Of a stretch of 64,000 nucleotides of DNA, positions 9,024-17,465 are shown in pieces (within the stretch, counting starts at the first letter, position 1; the number at the start of each line of letters is the position of its first letter). The notes beneath the pieces were generated by a model that saw only the letters and a program-made list of their open reading frames with translations, did not search any database and was not told the origin of the DNA. Source of the DNA: Williamsia sterculiae (GTDB lineage: Bacteria; Actinomycetota; Actinomycetes; Mycobacteriales; Mycobacteriaceae); assembly GCF_900156495.1 (NCBI RefSeq), contig NZ_FTNT01000014.1, positions 62,001 to 126,000 of the forward strand, given 5' to 3'. Made by a program: the position numbers and the translations under genes.

Positions 9024-9035
9024 GGCACCACCCTA

Positions 9036-9050
9036 TACCCCTAGGAGGTA
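9036..9050. promoter_or_regulatory. CsoR-like operator upstream of the YdhK-permease operon
   Basis: TACCCCTAGGAGGTA is a near-perfect inverted repeat (one mismatch to TACCCCTAGGGGTA symmetry) ending 12 nt before the lipoprotein ATG at 9023. It resembles the TACCC...GGGTA operators of copper-sensing CsoR/RcnR repressors. No csoR gene is visible in the window, so the regulator would act in trans. Confidence 0.5.
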
Positions 9051-9066
9051 CCCGTACATGTCTGGA

Positions 9067-9777
9067 TTACCCCAGGATCGTCTTCCGGTCGGTGTGAAAG
9101 AAAGTCACCAGTGTGGTGACACCACAGAGGGCCGCCGCGGCGAACAGGACGTATCCGCCACCGACGAAAGTTCCGATGATGCCGCCCACGACGGCTCCGC
9201 CGATGAACCCGGCGTACAGGAGCGCATACCCGAGCCAGTCGTAGACCGTTCCGCCGCCACGGGCGTGGCGTTCGATTCCCTGCCCGAGCTTGACCAGCGT
9301 GCCGGTCACGTAGCTCAGCGGGATGGAGACCTCACCGTTCTTCACGAACGCGGCGTTGAGGGCGCCGACGGAGAACGCGACGATGATGATGGGCACATAG
9401 GTGACGTCGTTGGCATCGAATCCGTTGAGCGCCAGGTCCATCGCGCCGGCGACGAACAAGCCGATGGTCGTCAACACCGTTGTCCCGTGCGGGTGGTTCG
9501 ACCAGAAGCGACGTCGGCAGTACATGGCGACGGCGACCCCGGCCACGAACGCGACGATCAAGAACCCCGCATTCAACGCCGTCGGCCCGATGATGCCGCG
9601 GTCCTTGGTGGTCCCGAAGCCTTGGAGAGCCGCACGTTCGGTGTTGCCGGTCATGAACGTGACGAAATAACCCTGGGAATCGAGGAATGCTGCCGCACCG
9701 ATCATCCCGGCCACGCCGGCGAGAAGCCACGAGAGTCGGGCCTCGGGTCCGACGGCGTCTGCTCTGGTGATACGCAT
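9067..9777 (-). CDS. DUF1275 (YoaK) family membrane protein
   Basis: 236 residues starting MRITRADAVGPEARLSWLL, with about six hydrophobic helices. The opening LLAGVAGMIGAAAFLDSQGYFVTFMTGNTERAAL is the DUF1275 hallmark, including the FVTFMTGNT motif. Members are found widely beside stress genes and have no settled function. The ATG at 9777 is preferred because the additional 13 upstream codons (MRGGFFTTRLLCN) are not family-like. It is on the same strand as, and upstream of, the YdhK-permease operon, but the operator between them suggests separate control. Confidence 0.85.
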   Translation of the reverse strand: MRITRADAVGPEARLSWLLAGVAGMIGAAAFLDSQGYFVTFMTGNTERAALQGFGTTKDRGIIGPTALNAGFLIVAFVAGVAVAMYCRRRFWSNHPHGTTVLTTIGLFVAGAMDLALNGFDANDVTYVPIIIVAFSVGALNAAFVKNGEVSIPLSYVTGTLVKLGQGIERHARGGGTVYDWLGYALLYAGFIGGAVVGGIIGTFVGGGYVLFAAAALCGVTTLVTFFHTDRKTILG

Positions 9778-9921
9778 ATTGCACAGTAAACGAGTAGTAA
9801 AGAAACCGCCGCGCACCTGGGTTCGGGATGGCGGCTATGACCGAATGCGAGAACAGTGGCCGACTGCATCTGCTGGTCACGGCGCTGTGGTGATGCTCGA
9901 CACACTGGCTGGGGACCGGCG

Positions 9922-11136
9922 TCAGCCGGAGGGGCGGGTGCCCTTGTGCTTGGTGGTCTTGTCAGGAGGATTCGGTGCCGCCTCCATGTCGCGCACGAGG
10001 TGAAAAGCGGCCAGCAGGCTGTGGGTGAGCGTTCTCCACGTCTCGGCCTCCCGCTGATGGGCGAAGTACTCGAGAGTGTCGTCGTTGGCGCCGGCAGTCT
10101 TGGCGGTCTTGACGTAATGCGCATAACGCCGTGCAGAAGCCTTGACGTGCTGCAACACGGCGTGCGAGTCGTACCCACACAGCATTGCGATCTCCTCGAC
10201 GTCGAGCCCTACGCCGTACGGCGCCTTCTTGAGGAGCAGTGCCAGCGTGTCGTGTATTGCGTTCAGGCTCTTCTTGCGGCCCTTGGCAGTACGATGCTTG
10301 ATCTGACGACGGATCATCGGTACGTCGTTGCAGAAGGCGAGCCAGGTGGCCACCGCGGCGTCCAGATGGCAGTGATGAAAAACGCCCAAGGTGACGCGCA
10401 TCCGTGCGATCACCTGTCCGTGGTCGAGGCACAGATTGATGTCGGGCCATCGGTTGGATTGGTGGATCAGGTACTCACCTGCGGTGGTGAGGTCCGAGAC
10501 CGAACCGAGAACGACGGCGGAGAACTCGATGGCCGGCCCCGTATGGGGCACGATCATCCGTCCTTCGACGTGCATTGTCGGAAGAGAGATGTCTCCCACC
10601 GAGTTGACCTCCGGGTCGAAGCCCAAGATGTCAGGCATGGCCCCGAGTACCAGACCCAGTAGTTCGTCCCGGTCTTGGGGACAGACGCCGAGCTCGAATG
10701 CTGATTCTGGCCGGGGCCGAGGCGTCAGCGGGTCATCAGAGCCGTCATTGCACGTCAGAAAGGCCGGGTCCACGGCTCCCCACGCCTCGCGGAATACCCG
10801 AACGGTGGCGACAGCGATCTCGTCGGCGCGTTGTCGTACGGCACCGAGGATGTAGACGCCGCGGTTGGTGGGCTTCCAGCCTGCGACGAACAACGTTCGC
10901 ACCTGGGGTGCCCAAACGTCGAACTCGGTCGGTAGATCGTCACCGTCGACGGTGGCGCGAACACGACGCGAGCTGGTGAACGTGAACGTCACCACGCCGT
11001 GCGGACCGCTGCCGGAGTCGGCCTGCTCGACCCGGAGCTCGACGCCGCGTCCGAGCGTGGCCAGGCGGTCGGCAAGACGGATGCGGAAATCGCGCCAGGC
11101 GCGTTCCACGGCGTCGTCGAAGGGATCTGTATCCAT
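9922..11136 (-). CDS. TY-Chap/YbjN-like domain protein of unknown function
   Basis: 404 residues starting MDTDPFDDAVERAWRDFRIR. The N-terminal part (AWRDFRIRLADRLATLGRG, then a beta-rich segment with FDVWAPQVRTLFVAGWKPTN) resembles the TY-Chap/YbjN chaperone-like domains of Mycobacteriales. A second similar unit follows around residues 150-250 (ELLGLVLGAMPDILGFDPEV). The C-terminal part is helical with a basic patch (KHRTAKGRKKSLNAIHDTLA). No signal peptide or membrane segment is seen, and no enzyme motif is recognised. The start at 11136 was chosen because the open frame continues spuriously under the divergent ClC gene. Confidence 0.65.
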   Translation of the reverse strand: MDTDPFDDAVERAWRDFRIRLADRLATLGRGVELRVEQADSGSGPHGVVTFTFTSSRRVRATVDGDDLPTEFDVWAPQVRTLFVAGWKPTNRGVYILGAVRQRADEIAVATVRVFREAWGAVDPAFLTCNDGSDDPLTPRPRPESAFELGVCPQDRDELLGLVLGAMPDILGFDPEVNSVGDISLPTMHVEGRMIVPHTGPAIEFSAVVLGSVSDLTTAGEYLIHQSNRWPDINLCLDHGQVIARMRVTLGVFHHCHLDAAVATWLAFCNDVPMIRRQIKHRTAKGRKKSLNAIHDTLALLLKKAPYGVGLDVEEIAMLCGYDSHAVLQHVKASARRYAHYVKTAKTAGANDDTLEYFAHQREAETWRTLTHSLLAAFHLVRDMEAAPNPPDKTTKHKGTRPSG

Positions 11137-11284
11137 TGCTTCGTCCTCGCGGTGCTGAGGGGAGCCGATGGGAAGGGCTCGACCCTGGGAAACGCAGCGT
11201 ACGAGGAGGGTGTGACATCGCCCGGATCGCGCGGCGACGTCAACACGCGGTACAGATACAGGTGTGAACATCGGAGCGGACAGG

Positions 11285-12640
11285 ATGAGCCGATGGCTGC
11301 GCAGTGTGTTCACCGGATCGCAGTTGCCCACCGCGCATCCCGTGGATGACAGCGGGGAGGGTGCCGAGAGCCTGATCGGCTTCGTGATCGCTGCCGCGGT
11401 GGTCGGCGCGCTGACGGGACTCGCGGCCGCGAGTTTTCGGATCATGCTCGACGACGCTTCGGCCTGGCGCAGCTCGCTCGCCTCGTGGGCGCACGGCAGC
11501 TGGTGGGGTCTGCTCGTGTTGGTGGTGACCTGCTCGGTGTCCGTCACCGCGGCTGCTGCACTGGTCCGGCGTCTGGAACCCCACGCCGAAGGGAGCGGCA
11601 TTCCGCGAGTCGAGGCCGTCGTCGCTGGACGGGCTGAACCGGATCGGTTCCGGATTCTTCCGATCAAGTACGCCGGCGGACTTTTGTCGATCGGCTCGGG
11701 ATTGGCCCTAGGTCGGGAGGGTCCGTCGGTTCAGATGGGTGGCACGATCGCGGTGATCGTTGCCACCGTGACGCGGCGCCCGCTTGCCGATCTGCGGATC
11801 CTTATGGCGGGCGGTGCCGCTGCCGGATTGGCGACTGCGTTCAACGCACCCATCGCCGGCGGGGTGTTCGTCCTCGAAGAGTTGGTCAAGAGATTCGATC
11901 CACGCACCACGGTGGCCACACTGGTCGCCTCGGCATCCGGGTTCGCGGCTGCATACCCGTTCACCGGTTCTGGCACAGACTTTCATATGCCACCGTTGCA
12001 CGATCCGCACATGGCAAACGCCGGTTGGGTGTTGGCGGTGGGCGTTGCGACTGGACTGTTGGGTGTGTTCTACAACAAGGCGGTCATGATCGGGCTGTCG
12101 ATCGCCGACGCGAGCCGACTGCCCGCGGAGGTTCGTGCCGCATTCATCGGAATAGTTGTGGGCGTTGTGGTCTGGTGTGCACCGGATCTTGCAGGTGGCG
12201 GCGACAACCTCACTCAGCACGCGCTCCTCGGGCACGGAACCATCTGGGCTGTGACCGGTGCGCTGGCGTTCAGGTTCGTATTCGGAGTCGTGTCCTATGC
12301 AGCCCTCACTCCCGGTGGCCTGTTCGCCCCGATGTTGGTCCTGGGCGCGGACGTCGGTCTGATTGTCGGGCTGGTGGCGAGAGACCTGGCGCCTCATAGT
12401 GCTCCGGACCCGGCTGCGCTCGCACTGATCGGCATGGCAGCGTTCTTCACCGCGAGCGTGCGTGCTCCCGTCACGGGCCTCATCCTTGCCACTGAGCTCA
12501 CCGGGACCACGAATCAGCTCCTGCCCATGCTCGGCGCGTGTGCCGTCGCGATGCTGGTCGCGCTCACGCTCCGGTCTCGCCCGATCTACGACCTGCTCAC
12601 CGACCGGGCGGCGAAGAGCGGCGCGAGTCGTTCTCCCTGA
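11285..12640 (+). CDS. ClC-family chloride/proton antiporter
   Basis: 451 residues starting MSRWLRSVFTGSQLPTAHPV; an upstream GTG at 11264 is possible. Polytopic membrane protein with the ClC filter motifs GSGIPRVEA, GREGPSVQ and GGLFAPMLV. The gating glutamate of GREGP is present, and VLEEL has the intracellular glutamate position used by ClC antiporters, so H+/Cl- exchange is more likely than a channel. No C-terminal CBS domains. It is divergent from the TY-Chap gene and convergent with the HNH gene (33 nt). Confidence 0.93.
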   Translation: MSRWLRSVFTGSQLPTAHPVDDSGEGAESLIGFVIAAAVVGALTGLAAASFRIMLDDASAWRSSLASWAHGSWWGLLVLVVTCSVSVTAAAALVRRLEPHAEGSGIPRVEAVVAGRAEPDRFRILPIKYAGGLLSIGSGLALGREGPSVQMGGTIAVIVATVTRRPLADLRILMAGGAAAGLATAFNAPIAGGVFVLEELVKRFDPRTTVATLVASASGFAAAYPFTGSGTDFHMPPLHDPHMANAGWVLAVGVATGLLGVFYNKAVMIGLSIADASRLPAEVRAAFIGIVVGVVVWCAPDLAGGGDNLTQHALLGHGTIWAVTGALAFRFVFGVVSYAALTPGGLFAPMLVLGADVGLIVGLVARDLAPHSAPDPAALALIGMAAFFTASVRAPVTGLILATELTGTTNQLLPMLGACAVAMLVALTLRSRPIYDLLTDRAAKSGASRSP

Positions 12641-12673
12641 GGCATGTTCGTTGTGTGGCCACGCGATGGATGT

Positions 12674-14164
12674 TCAGAACGGTGGTGGGTCGGTCGTGTC
12701 GTCTTGTTCCCGTGCGCAACGGTTGCGTTCGCGTTCGGTGCGGCGTCGGACGTGTTTGTCTTCCAGGCGGGGTCGGCGTCTGGTGGGTGGCTCCGGCGTC
12801 GATGGTGGTGGCCCGTTGGGTGGGGCGGTGAATTCGATGTGGTCGAGTTGCGGGTGCAGGTCGAAACCGGTGTGGGCGGGCCCGTCGACGGTGACCCCTT
12901 CGGGGGTGGTGATGGTGACCTCGGGGCGCCCGTGGTCGTCGATGGTCTGGTCGTCGAGGAACTCGGAGAACGTCTTCACCCCGTGATGGAACGGGCACTT
13001 GGAGTTCATGTCCTCCGGGGTGGTCTGACCGCCCCGCTCGGGGTTTGTGTGGTCGTATTCGGTGACGTGGTCGGCTTCGCACCGGATGGCGGGCTGGTTG
13101 CAGCCGGGCCACACACAGTAGTGGTCGCGTATCCACAGGAAACGTTGCAGCGCAGCTGATGGTCGGTACGGGTCGGCCGGTTGCGCTGCTGGTGCTGTCG
13201 TCGGGAGGGGTCGGATGATGGTGTCTGGCCGCTTGACGAGGTCGCGGACATGCTCGGCGGAGACGACGCCATGACCGGGCATGAATCCAGGCTTACCGCC
13301 GTGCTTGAGGTGGGCGGTGGTGTCGGCGACGACGTGCACGACCACCGAGGTGCCGGGCCCGGTCGGGGTTGCGTCCCAGCCCTGGGCGGCGGTGCAGTCC
13401 GGATCACCGCACAGGCATTCCCACGGGATGCCGGTGGTCAACGCGACCAGCGCGTCCGACCTGCGCGCGGCCGTGGTGCGCGGGTCGTTCTTACAGACGT
13501 GGTCGGCGGCGGCGTGCACGCGTTGGGCCAGGAGCAGGGTGTTCTCCGCGGTCATGCTGGCACCTACGGTGCCCATGCCGTCGGCGTCGTTGTCGGTCCA
13601 AAACGCGCGGGCGTCCTTGGCGACCTGCCGGCGTTCACGCACCGCGTCGGGGTCGTGGGTGTAGACGGTGCGGTCGACCATGTCCCGCAGCCGGTTCGGC
13701 GACCACGAACCCCTGCGTCGCAAACACTCTGCGATTTCCGCATCCACCATGGCGGCAATGGTCTCGTCGGTGATCAGGTCGGTGCGCGACACGATCGTCC
13801 GGATGTGCTGCGGAGCGACCTTCCCGTCCCGCAGGCACAACAACACCTGCGGCAACCGATCCCGCAGTGCGACTGCCCGTGCCAGCAGTCCCTCCGCAGC
13901 CACCTGGCTGATCGACAGGACTGTCGCGATACGGGCGGCACACAACGCGGTCGAATCGATCATCCGATAATCGGTGAGCACCTCCTCACCCACCAACTGT
14001 GAATCCAACTCGGCGGCAATGCGGTACCGCTGCCACTCCAGAAACGACTGACCCGCCGTGGCGTGCACCATCTCCGCAAGAAGGTCGTTGACCGGGGCAC
14101 CCTCGACGTCGCCGAGCAACCCGAATGCTGCCGGTGACTCACCCGCCCAACGACTCTCGCTCAT
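12674..14164 (-). CDS. 13E12 repeat family protein, DUF222 plus HNH endonuclease domain
   Basis: 496 residues. The N-terminal two thirds is a DUF222 helical domain (YRIAAELDSQLVGEEVLTDY, GLLARAVALRDRLPQVLLCL). The C-terminal HNH domain has zinc-type cysteines and metal ligands in CVWPGCNQPAIRCEADHV, then NSKCPFHHGVKTF. It is a multicopy actinobacterial family of HNH proteins of uncertain role, sometimes treated as repetitive mobile genes. The start at 14164 (MSESRWAGESPAAFGLL) is preferred to the GTG ten codons upstream. No intein or insertion-sequence ends are visible around it. Confidence 0.88.
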   Translation of the reverse strand: MSESRWAGESPAAFGLLGDVEGAPVNDLLAEMVHATAGQSFLEWQRYRIAAELDSQLVGEEVLTDYRMIDSTALCAARIATVLSISQVAAEGLLARAVALRDRLPQVLLCLRDGKVAPQHIRTIVSRTDLITDETIAAMVDAEIAECLRRRGSWSPNRLRDMVDRTVYTHDPDAVRERRQVAKDARAFWTDNDADGMGTVGASMTAENTLLLAQRVHAAADHVCKNDPRTTAARRSDALVALTTGIPWECLCGDPDCTAAQGWDATPTGPGTSVVVHVVADTTAHLKHGGKPGFMPGHGVVSAEHVRDLVKRPDTIIRPLPTTAPAAQPADPYRPSAALQRFLWIRDHYCVWPGCNQPAIRCEADHVTEYDHTNPERGGQTTPEDMNSKCPFHHGVKTFSEFLDDQTIDDHGRPEVTITTPEGVTVDGPAHTGFDLHPQLDHIEFTAPPNGPPPSTPEPPTRRRPRLEDKHVRRRTERERNRCAREQDDTTDPPPF

Positions 14165-14408
14165 GGGTTCGATTATAGGGACGAGGCCTGACATCGACGA
14201 TGGCTCTGTCCTATGGAAGCTCGCGCCGACAACTTTCCATACTCGAGACTATCTTCCTTGCCAATCGCTCTGGTTCACCGCTCTTCTCAACGTGAGCCGG
14301 CTCTGTGGATCTTGGATCGACGCAGCGATGCTCGATCTGTCGTCGCGGCGACACTCAGCAGCAGGTCCAGCTAACCGCTTATCTCAGGACTGGCAGAGGA
14401 CTGCAGAA

Positions 14409-15062
14409 TCAGGTGGTGGTGTCAGGGACTGACAAACCCAGACTGGGGACGTCAAAGCTAGCCGAGTACATGTCGTTGATATCACGAAAAGACCTCACGA
14501 TGGTATGAGATGTGCGGGTGTCGCCGGTGCGTGTCATGTAAAACTCTTGAGGGTCAGACGATTTGAAGTACACGGTCCTGGGGAAACCGTTAGTGCCGGA
14601 TGCTCTTCGCGAAGTCCAGCCAGGTGCCAACCCCGCGGCGTCAATGGACTTTCTTAGTGAGTTCCATGCGGTGGGGTCAACCAAGGTAAGTGTGATCTCA
14701 GCAACCTGCCTGAAGAGGAAATACTTTGACGCAAAGATGAAGGAACCAAAGGACGCATCTACTATATCGTCGAAATTGCTTCCACGGGTTTGGCCCGATT
14801 CTCGAATCGAGAACGAATCCTGCTCCTGAAGAATCGAGTAGTCGGTAAACCCCTCGCTGGTGCGTCGGCGAGCGGGACCACTGGGCACTTGCAACCGAGG
14901 CCCGTCGAGATATGGACTACCGAACAGCAGGATCTCGTCGGGGAATCGCATTCGCGGAGCAACGCTAGCTTGGATTCTTTGCCAAAACGCCATCGACGCG
15001 AGGAAGTCTGGCAATCCGTCCCAGGACTTCCTTGAATCGGATGGGGCATCGCTGTCTGGCAA
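14409..15062 (-). CDS. Putative immunity protein of the TNT toxin operon
   Basis: 217 residues from a TTG that follows the toxin stop directly; AGGTGA eight bases upstream serves as ribosome binding site. No signal peptide or membrane span, and the sequence (FPDEILLFGSPYLDGPRLQV ... SILQEQDSFSIRES) is not recognised. Position, immediately 3' of a TNT-domain toxin in a tight operon, matches the immunity factor (IFT) of the M. tuberculosis CpnT system. Its lower GC content compared with the flanks also fits an exchangeable immunity gene. The role is inferred from context. Confidence 0.6.
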   Translation of the reverse strand: MPDSDAPSDSRKSWDGLPDFLASMAFWQRIQASVAPRMRFPDEILLFGSPYLDGPRLQVPSGPARRRTSEGFTDYSILQEQDSFSIRESGQTRGSNFDDIVDASFGSFIFASKYFLFRQVAEITLTLVDPTAWNSLRKSIDAAGLAPGWTSRRASGTNGFPRTVYFKSSDPQEFYMTRTGDTRTSHTIVRSFRDINDMYSASFDVPSLGLSVPDTTT

Positions 15063-16634
15063 CTATTTCACCTGCCTGATTACTCCTGCGCGAAGCAGGT
15101 CTTCCACCGAGACTTGCGAACTTGTCTCCTTATCGTATACGAGCCACTGGTGTCCACCACCTTCTTTTCCAAATGCTGGAGCTATCGAGTCATCGCGAAC
15201 CTCGAGGTTCGGCGGCCATGGTTCATCCGTAGCAATGTATTTGTGGTATGCGCCCGCGTTACCGGGCGCGAGGGCGCGTGCATCGTAACTAGCCCCGTCA
15301 TTGCCCATGAATTTTCCGCTGGGTCCGCCGAGCCTATCGAGTTCTGTTCCCGCAGGAATTCTATCGCTGACCGCGGGAGGGCCCAGAAAGCCGTCATTGG
15401 GAGGGTACTTCCAGCCGCCCTTGTCGGCGTCCCAGTACTTGTCCAGGATCTGATCTGGCGTCATATTCCGATATGGGTTGTTCGCGACCGCTTCGTCTGC
15501 CATCTCACGAGGTACACCGGCGTCGAGCAGCGACTGATGCAACTTCGCGGGGTCAGCCGCATTCTCCAGTTCCCCGTGCGCCCAGTCCGGAATTCGCTTC
15601 AGCGCACTGGCCAATTCCTCCGCACGGACTGCGCCCTTGCCCAACTCCATACCGAACACGGTGGCCCGGCTCCCCATGAGCGCGCCGAGGTCCCCGGCGG
15701 CCGCACCGACCGGGTCCAGCAGGTATGAGGCGGGTCCCACGATGCGCCCGACGGCCGCGCCGAAAACACGGATCAACGCGGCTATGCGAGCCCCGACCTG
15801 CGTCGCACGCGCGGCTCCGGCCGCCGTCGCGAGGACGTCACTGAGCCCCGCGGTCACCAGGGTGAGCAAGGCTCCGATGACGAGCCCGCCGACGAGTTCG
15901 CAGGTGAGTTCGGTGACTTCCTCGGAGGTCTTCTCGCGCACCTCCTTGATGTGAGTCGCGTACTCATTGCACATCTTTGCTGCGCCGTCGAGCGAGTCCG
16001 CCAGACCGCCCAGATGCCCCGAGATGAGGCGCGCCTGATCCCGTGCCGGTCCCACCTCGACCGATCGCTCCTGCTCGACCGGCGCGATGGCTTTGTCAAC
16101 GTCGCCCTGGCGGGTGCGCACACAGGTAGCTGCCGAGGTCCACGCCTCGGCGGCCGCCTCGAGCTTGGCGGGATCCCCGTCGGGGAAGACCTCGCCCTGA
16201 AGGAATTCCTTGATCTTGTCCCAATTCGACGGTTCACCGGGGCCGCCGAATGAGCTGCCGACCGAGACAGTGGGGATGGTCTCCAGCGCGGTGGGACTGC
16301 CGGACGGGTTGGTAGGGGTACACAGGGCGAACCCCTGGTCGGCATTGGCATGGTTGATCGCCGAGGCATCGAGCAACTCCGACATCTTGCCGCACGCGTT
16401 TCCCAAGAACGCGATACCGCCGAGCAGGCTCTTGTCCCCGTTGACGAGACGGTCGTACGCGGAGCTGAATGTCCTGCCACTGCCGTCTGAACCGGCCATT
16501 GAGCTCGTCGACTGGAGGCTGAAATACAGCTTGTCCAGGTCACCGCGAAGGCCATCGCGCACACCCGAGAAGCTGTGCGCAGCTTGGGTGAATGCGGCAG
16601 GTCGGACCGCTACGGTGGTGGGCGTCACGGCCAC
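15063..16634 (-). CDS. Type VII-secreted toxin with C-terminal TNT (NAD+ glycohydrolase) domain
   Basis: 523 residues. The N-terminal 100 residues are a WXG100-like helical hairpin (AAFTQAAHSFSGVRDGLRGD ... GSGRTFSSAYDRLV). The middle (about 235-310) is Ala/Gly-rich and hydrophobic (LVGGLVIGALLTLVTAGLSD), possibly membrane-interacting. The last 110 residues are a TNT domain: YPPNDGFLGP, AGTELDRLGGPSGKF, DARALAPGNAGAYHKY and FGKEGGGHQWLVYD, corresponding to the M. tuberculosis CpnT toxin that hydrolyses NAD+. The Arg of LDRLG and the His-Gln near the C-terminus match conserved TNT residues. It overlaps the WXG100 gene upstream by 10 nt and is followed directly by the putative immunity gene. 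No ESX machinery lies in the window. Confidence 0.85.
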   Translation of the reverse strand: MAVTPTTVAVRPAAFTQAAHSFSGVRDGLRGDLDKLYFSLQSTSSMAGSDGSGRTFSSAYDRLVNGDKSLLGGIAFLGNACGKMSELLDASAINHANADQGFALCTPTNPSGSPTALETIPTVSVGSSFGGPGEPSNWDKIKEFLQGEVFPDGDPAKLEAAAEAWTSAATCVRTRQGDVDKAIAPVEQERSVEVGPARDQARLISGHLGGLADSLDGAAKMCNEYATHIKEVREKTSEEVTELTCELVGGLVIGALLTLVTAGLSDVLATAAGAARATQVGARIAALIRVFGAAVGRIVGPASYLLDPVGAAAGDLGALMGSRATVFGMELGKGAVRAEELASALKRIPDWAHGELENAADPAKLHQSLLDAGVPREMADEAVANNPYRNMTPDQILDKYWDADKGGWKYPPNDGFLGPPAVSDRIPAGTELDRLGGPSGKFMGNDGASYDARALAPGNAGAYHKYIATDEPWPPNLEVRDDSIAPAFGKEGGGHQWLVYDKETSSQVSVEDLLRAGVIRQVK

Positions 16635-16918
16635 ATCTTCTGATGAAGTTCCTGAACCCCTGTGTAGGCGCGGTGCGAGTGGTCCGCGGATCGCGCGATG
16701 TCACTGATCCCGTCGCGTAGATGACCCATCCCCTCGACCCAGCGCTGATGCGCGTCGCGGTGTGCTTGAGCAGCCTCGCCGCGCCAGGTGATGTGCAGGC
16801 GGTCGATGTCCTTGTTCAGCGCATCGACCTGGTCCTGCGCGCGGGACACGAATGCGCGCAGATCGTTGACGAACTGTTCGACCTCGCTCAGGTCGACCCG
16901 GAACGCGCCGTCAGACAT
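16625..16918 (-). CDS. WXG100-family small secretion partner (second)
   Basis: 97 residues predicted as a helical hairpin with the turn motif WRG (HITWRGEAAQAHRDAHQRWV). ESX/WXG100 proteins form dimers that escort substrates through type VII secretion. It overlaps the preceding WXG gene by 8 nt and the toxin gene by 10 nt, so translation is probably coupled. It likely pairs with the other WXG protein or with the toxin's N-terminal helical domain. Confidence 0.85.
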   Translation of the reverse strand: MSDGAFRVDLSEVEQFVNDLRAFVSRAQDQVDALNKDIDRLHITWRGEAAQAHRDAHQRWVEGMGHLRDGISDIARSADHSHRAYTGVQELHQKMWP

Positions 16919-17228
16919 CGAGATTGAGGTAGCTGGTGGTCGCGGAACCCTGGATATCGTCTGCGCTGTTCGTATCGCTGGACCGGAATTGCGCTCCCGA
17001 CTCGTGGAGCGCGCGCCCGAGATGTTCCAGGCTCGACAGGATCTCCTGGAAGCCTTCTTCGCACTCGGACCACGGCCGCGTGTAGGACTTGGACGCAGTA
17101 CCGGTCCAACTCCCTTCGAACAATGACCGTGCTCGGTCGCGAATCTTCTCCCAGTCGTCCGATATCTGCGATCGCGTTCCGTGCACGCGCTGCGCGGCGG
17201 TGGACAGGTCGCCGAGGTCGACGGTCAT
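16911..17228 (-). CDS. WXG100-family small secretion partner (first)
   Basis: 105 residues starting MTVDLGDLSTAAQRVHGTRS, helical, with the central WTG turn (LFEGSWTGTASKSYTRPWSE) typical of WXG100 proteins. It is the first gene of the four-gene minus-strand toxin operon. The ATG at 17228 was preferred over the upstream in-frame start at 17258, which would add ten residues ahead of the usual helix start. Confidence 0.82.
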   Translation of the reverse strand: MTVDLGDLSTAAQRVHGTRSQISDDWEKIRDRARSLFEGSWTGTASKSYTRPWSECEEGFQEILSSLEHLGRALHESGAQFRSSDTNSADDIQGSATTSYLNLDV

Positions 17229-17465
17229 GTCGTCCCGATCAGATCCCACGATCACCACCCGCTTTCCTTCTCGCTGTCACCCACCGTCGTTGTCGTTGCT
17301 AAATACTAGGGGTCGAGGTTGCCGACCGGTGCGCAGCCGTCGTTCGCTCGATCGACGCGATCCGACTCTGCGCACCGGGATCGCGAGGACAGGTGACCAC
17401 CCTTCGGTTCACGCTGATCGTTAGTCTGGCCGACCTGCCCGATTCGCCGGTAACTTCTGCGGGTC

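Noticed and set aside
12674..14164. Insertion sequence carrying the 13E12/HNH gene
   Set aside because: No terminal inverted repeats or target duplication could be seen, and no transposase motif is present.
14165..14408. Gene in the gap between the HNH gene and the TNT operon
   Set aside because: Only short frames without ribosome binding sites or family likeness; nothing supportable was found.
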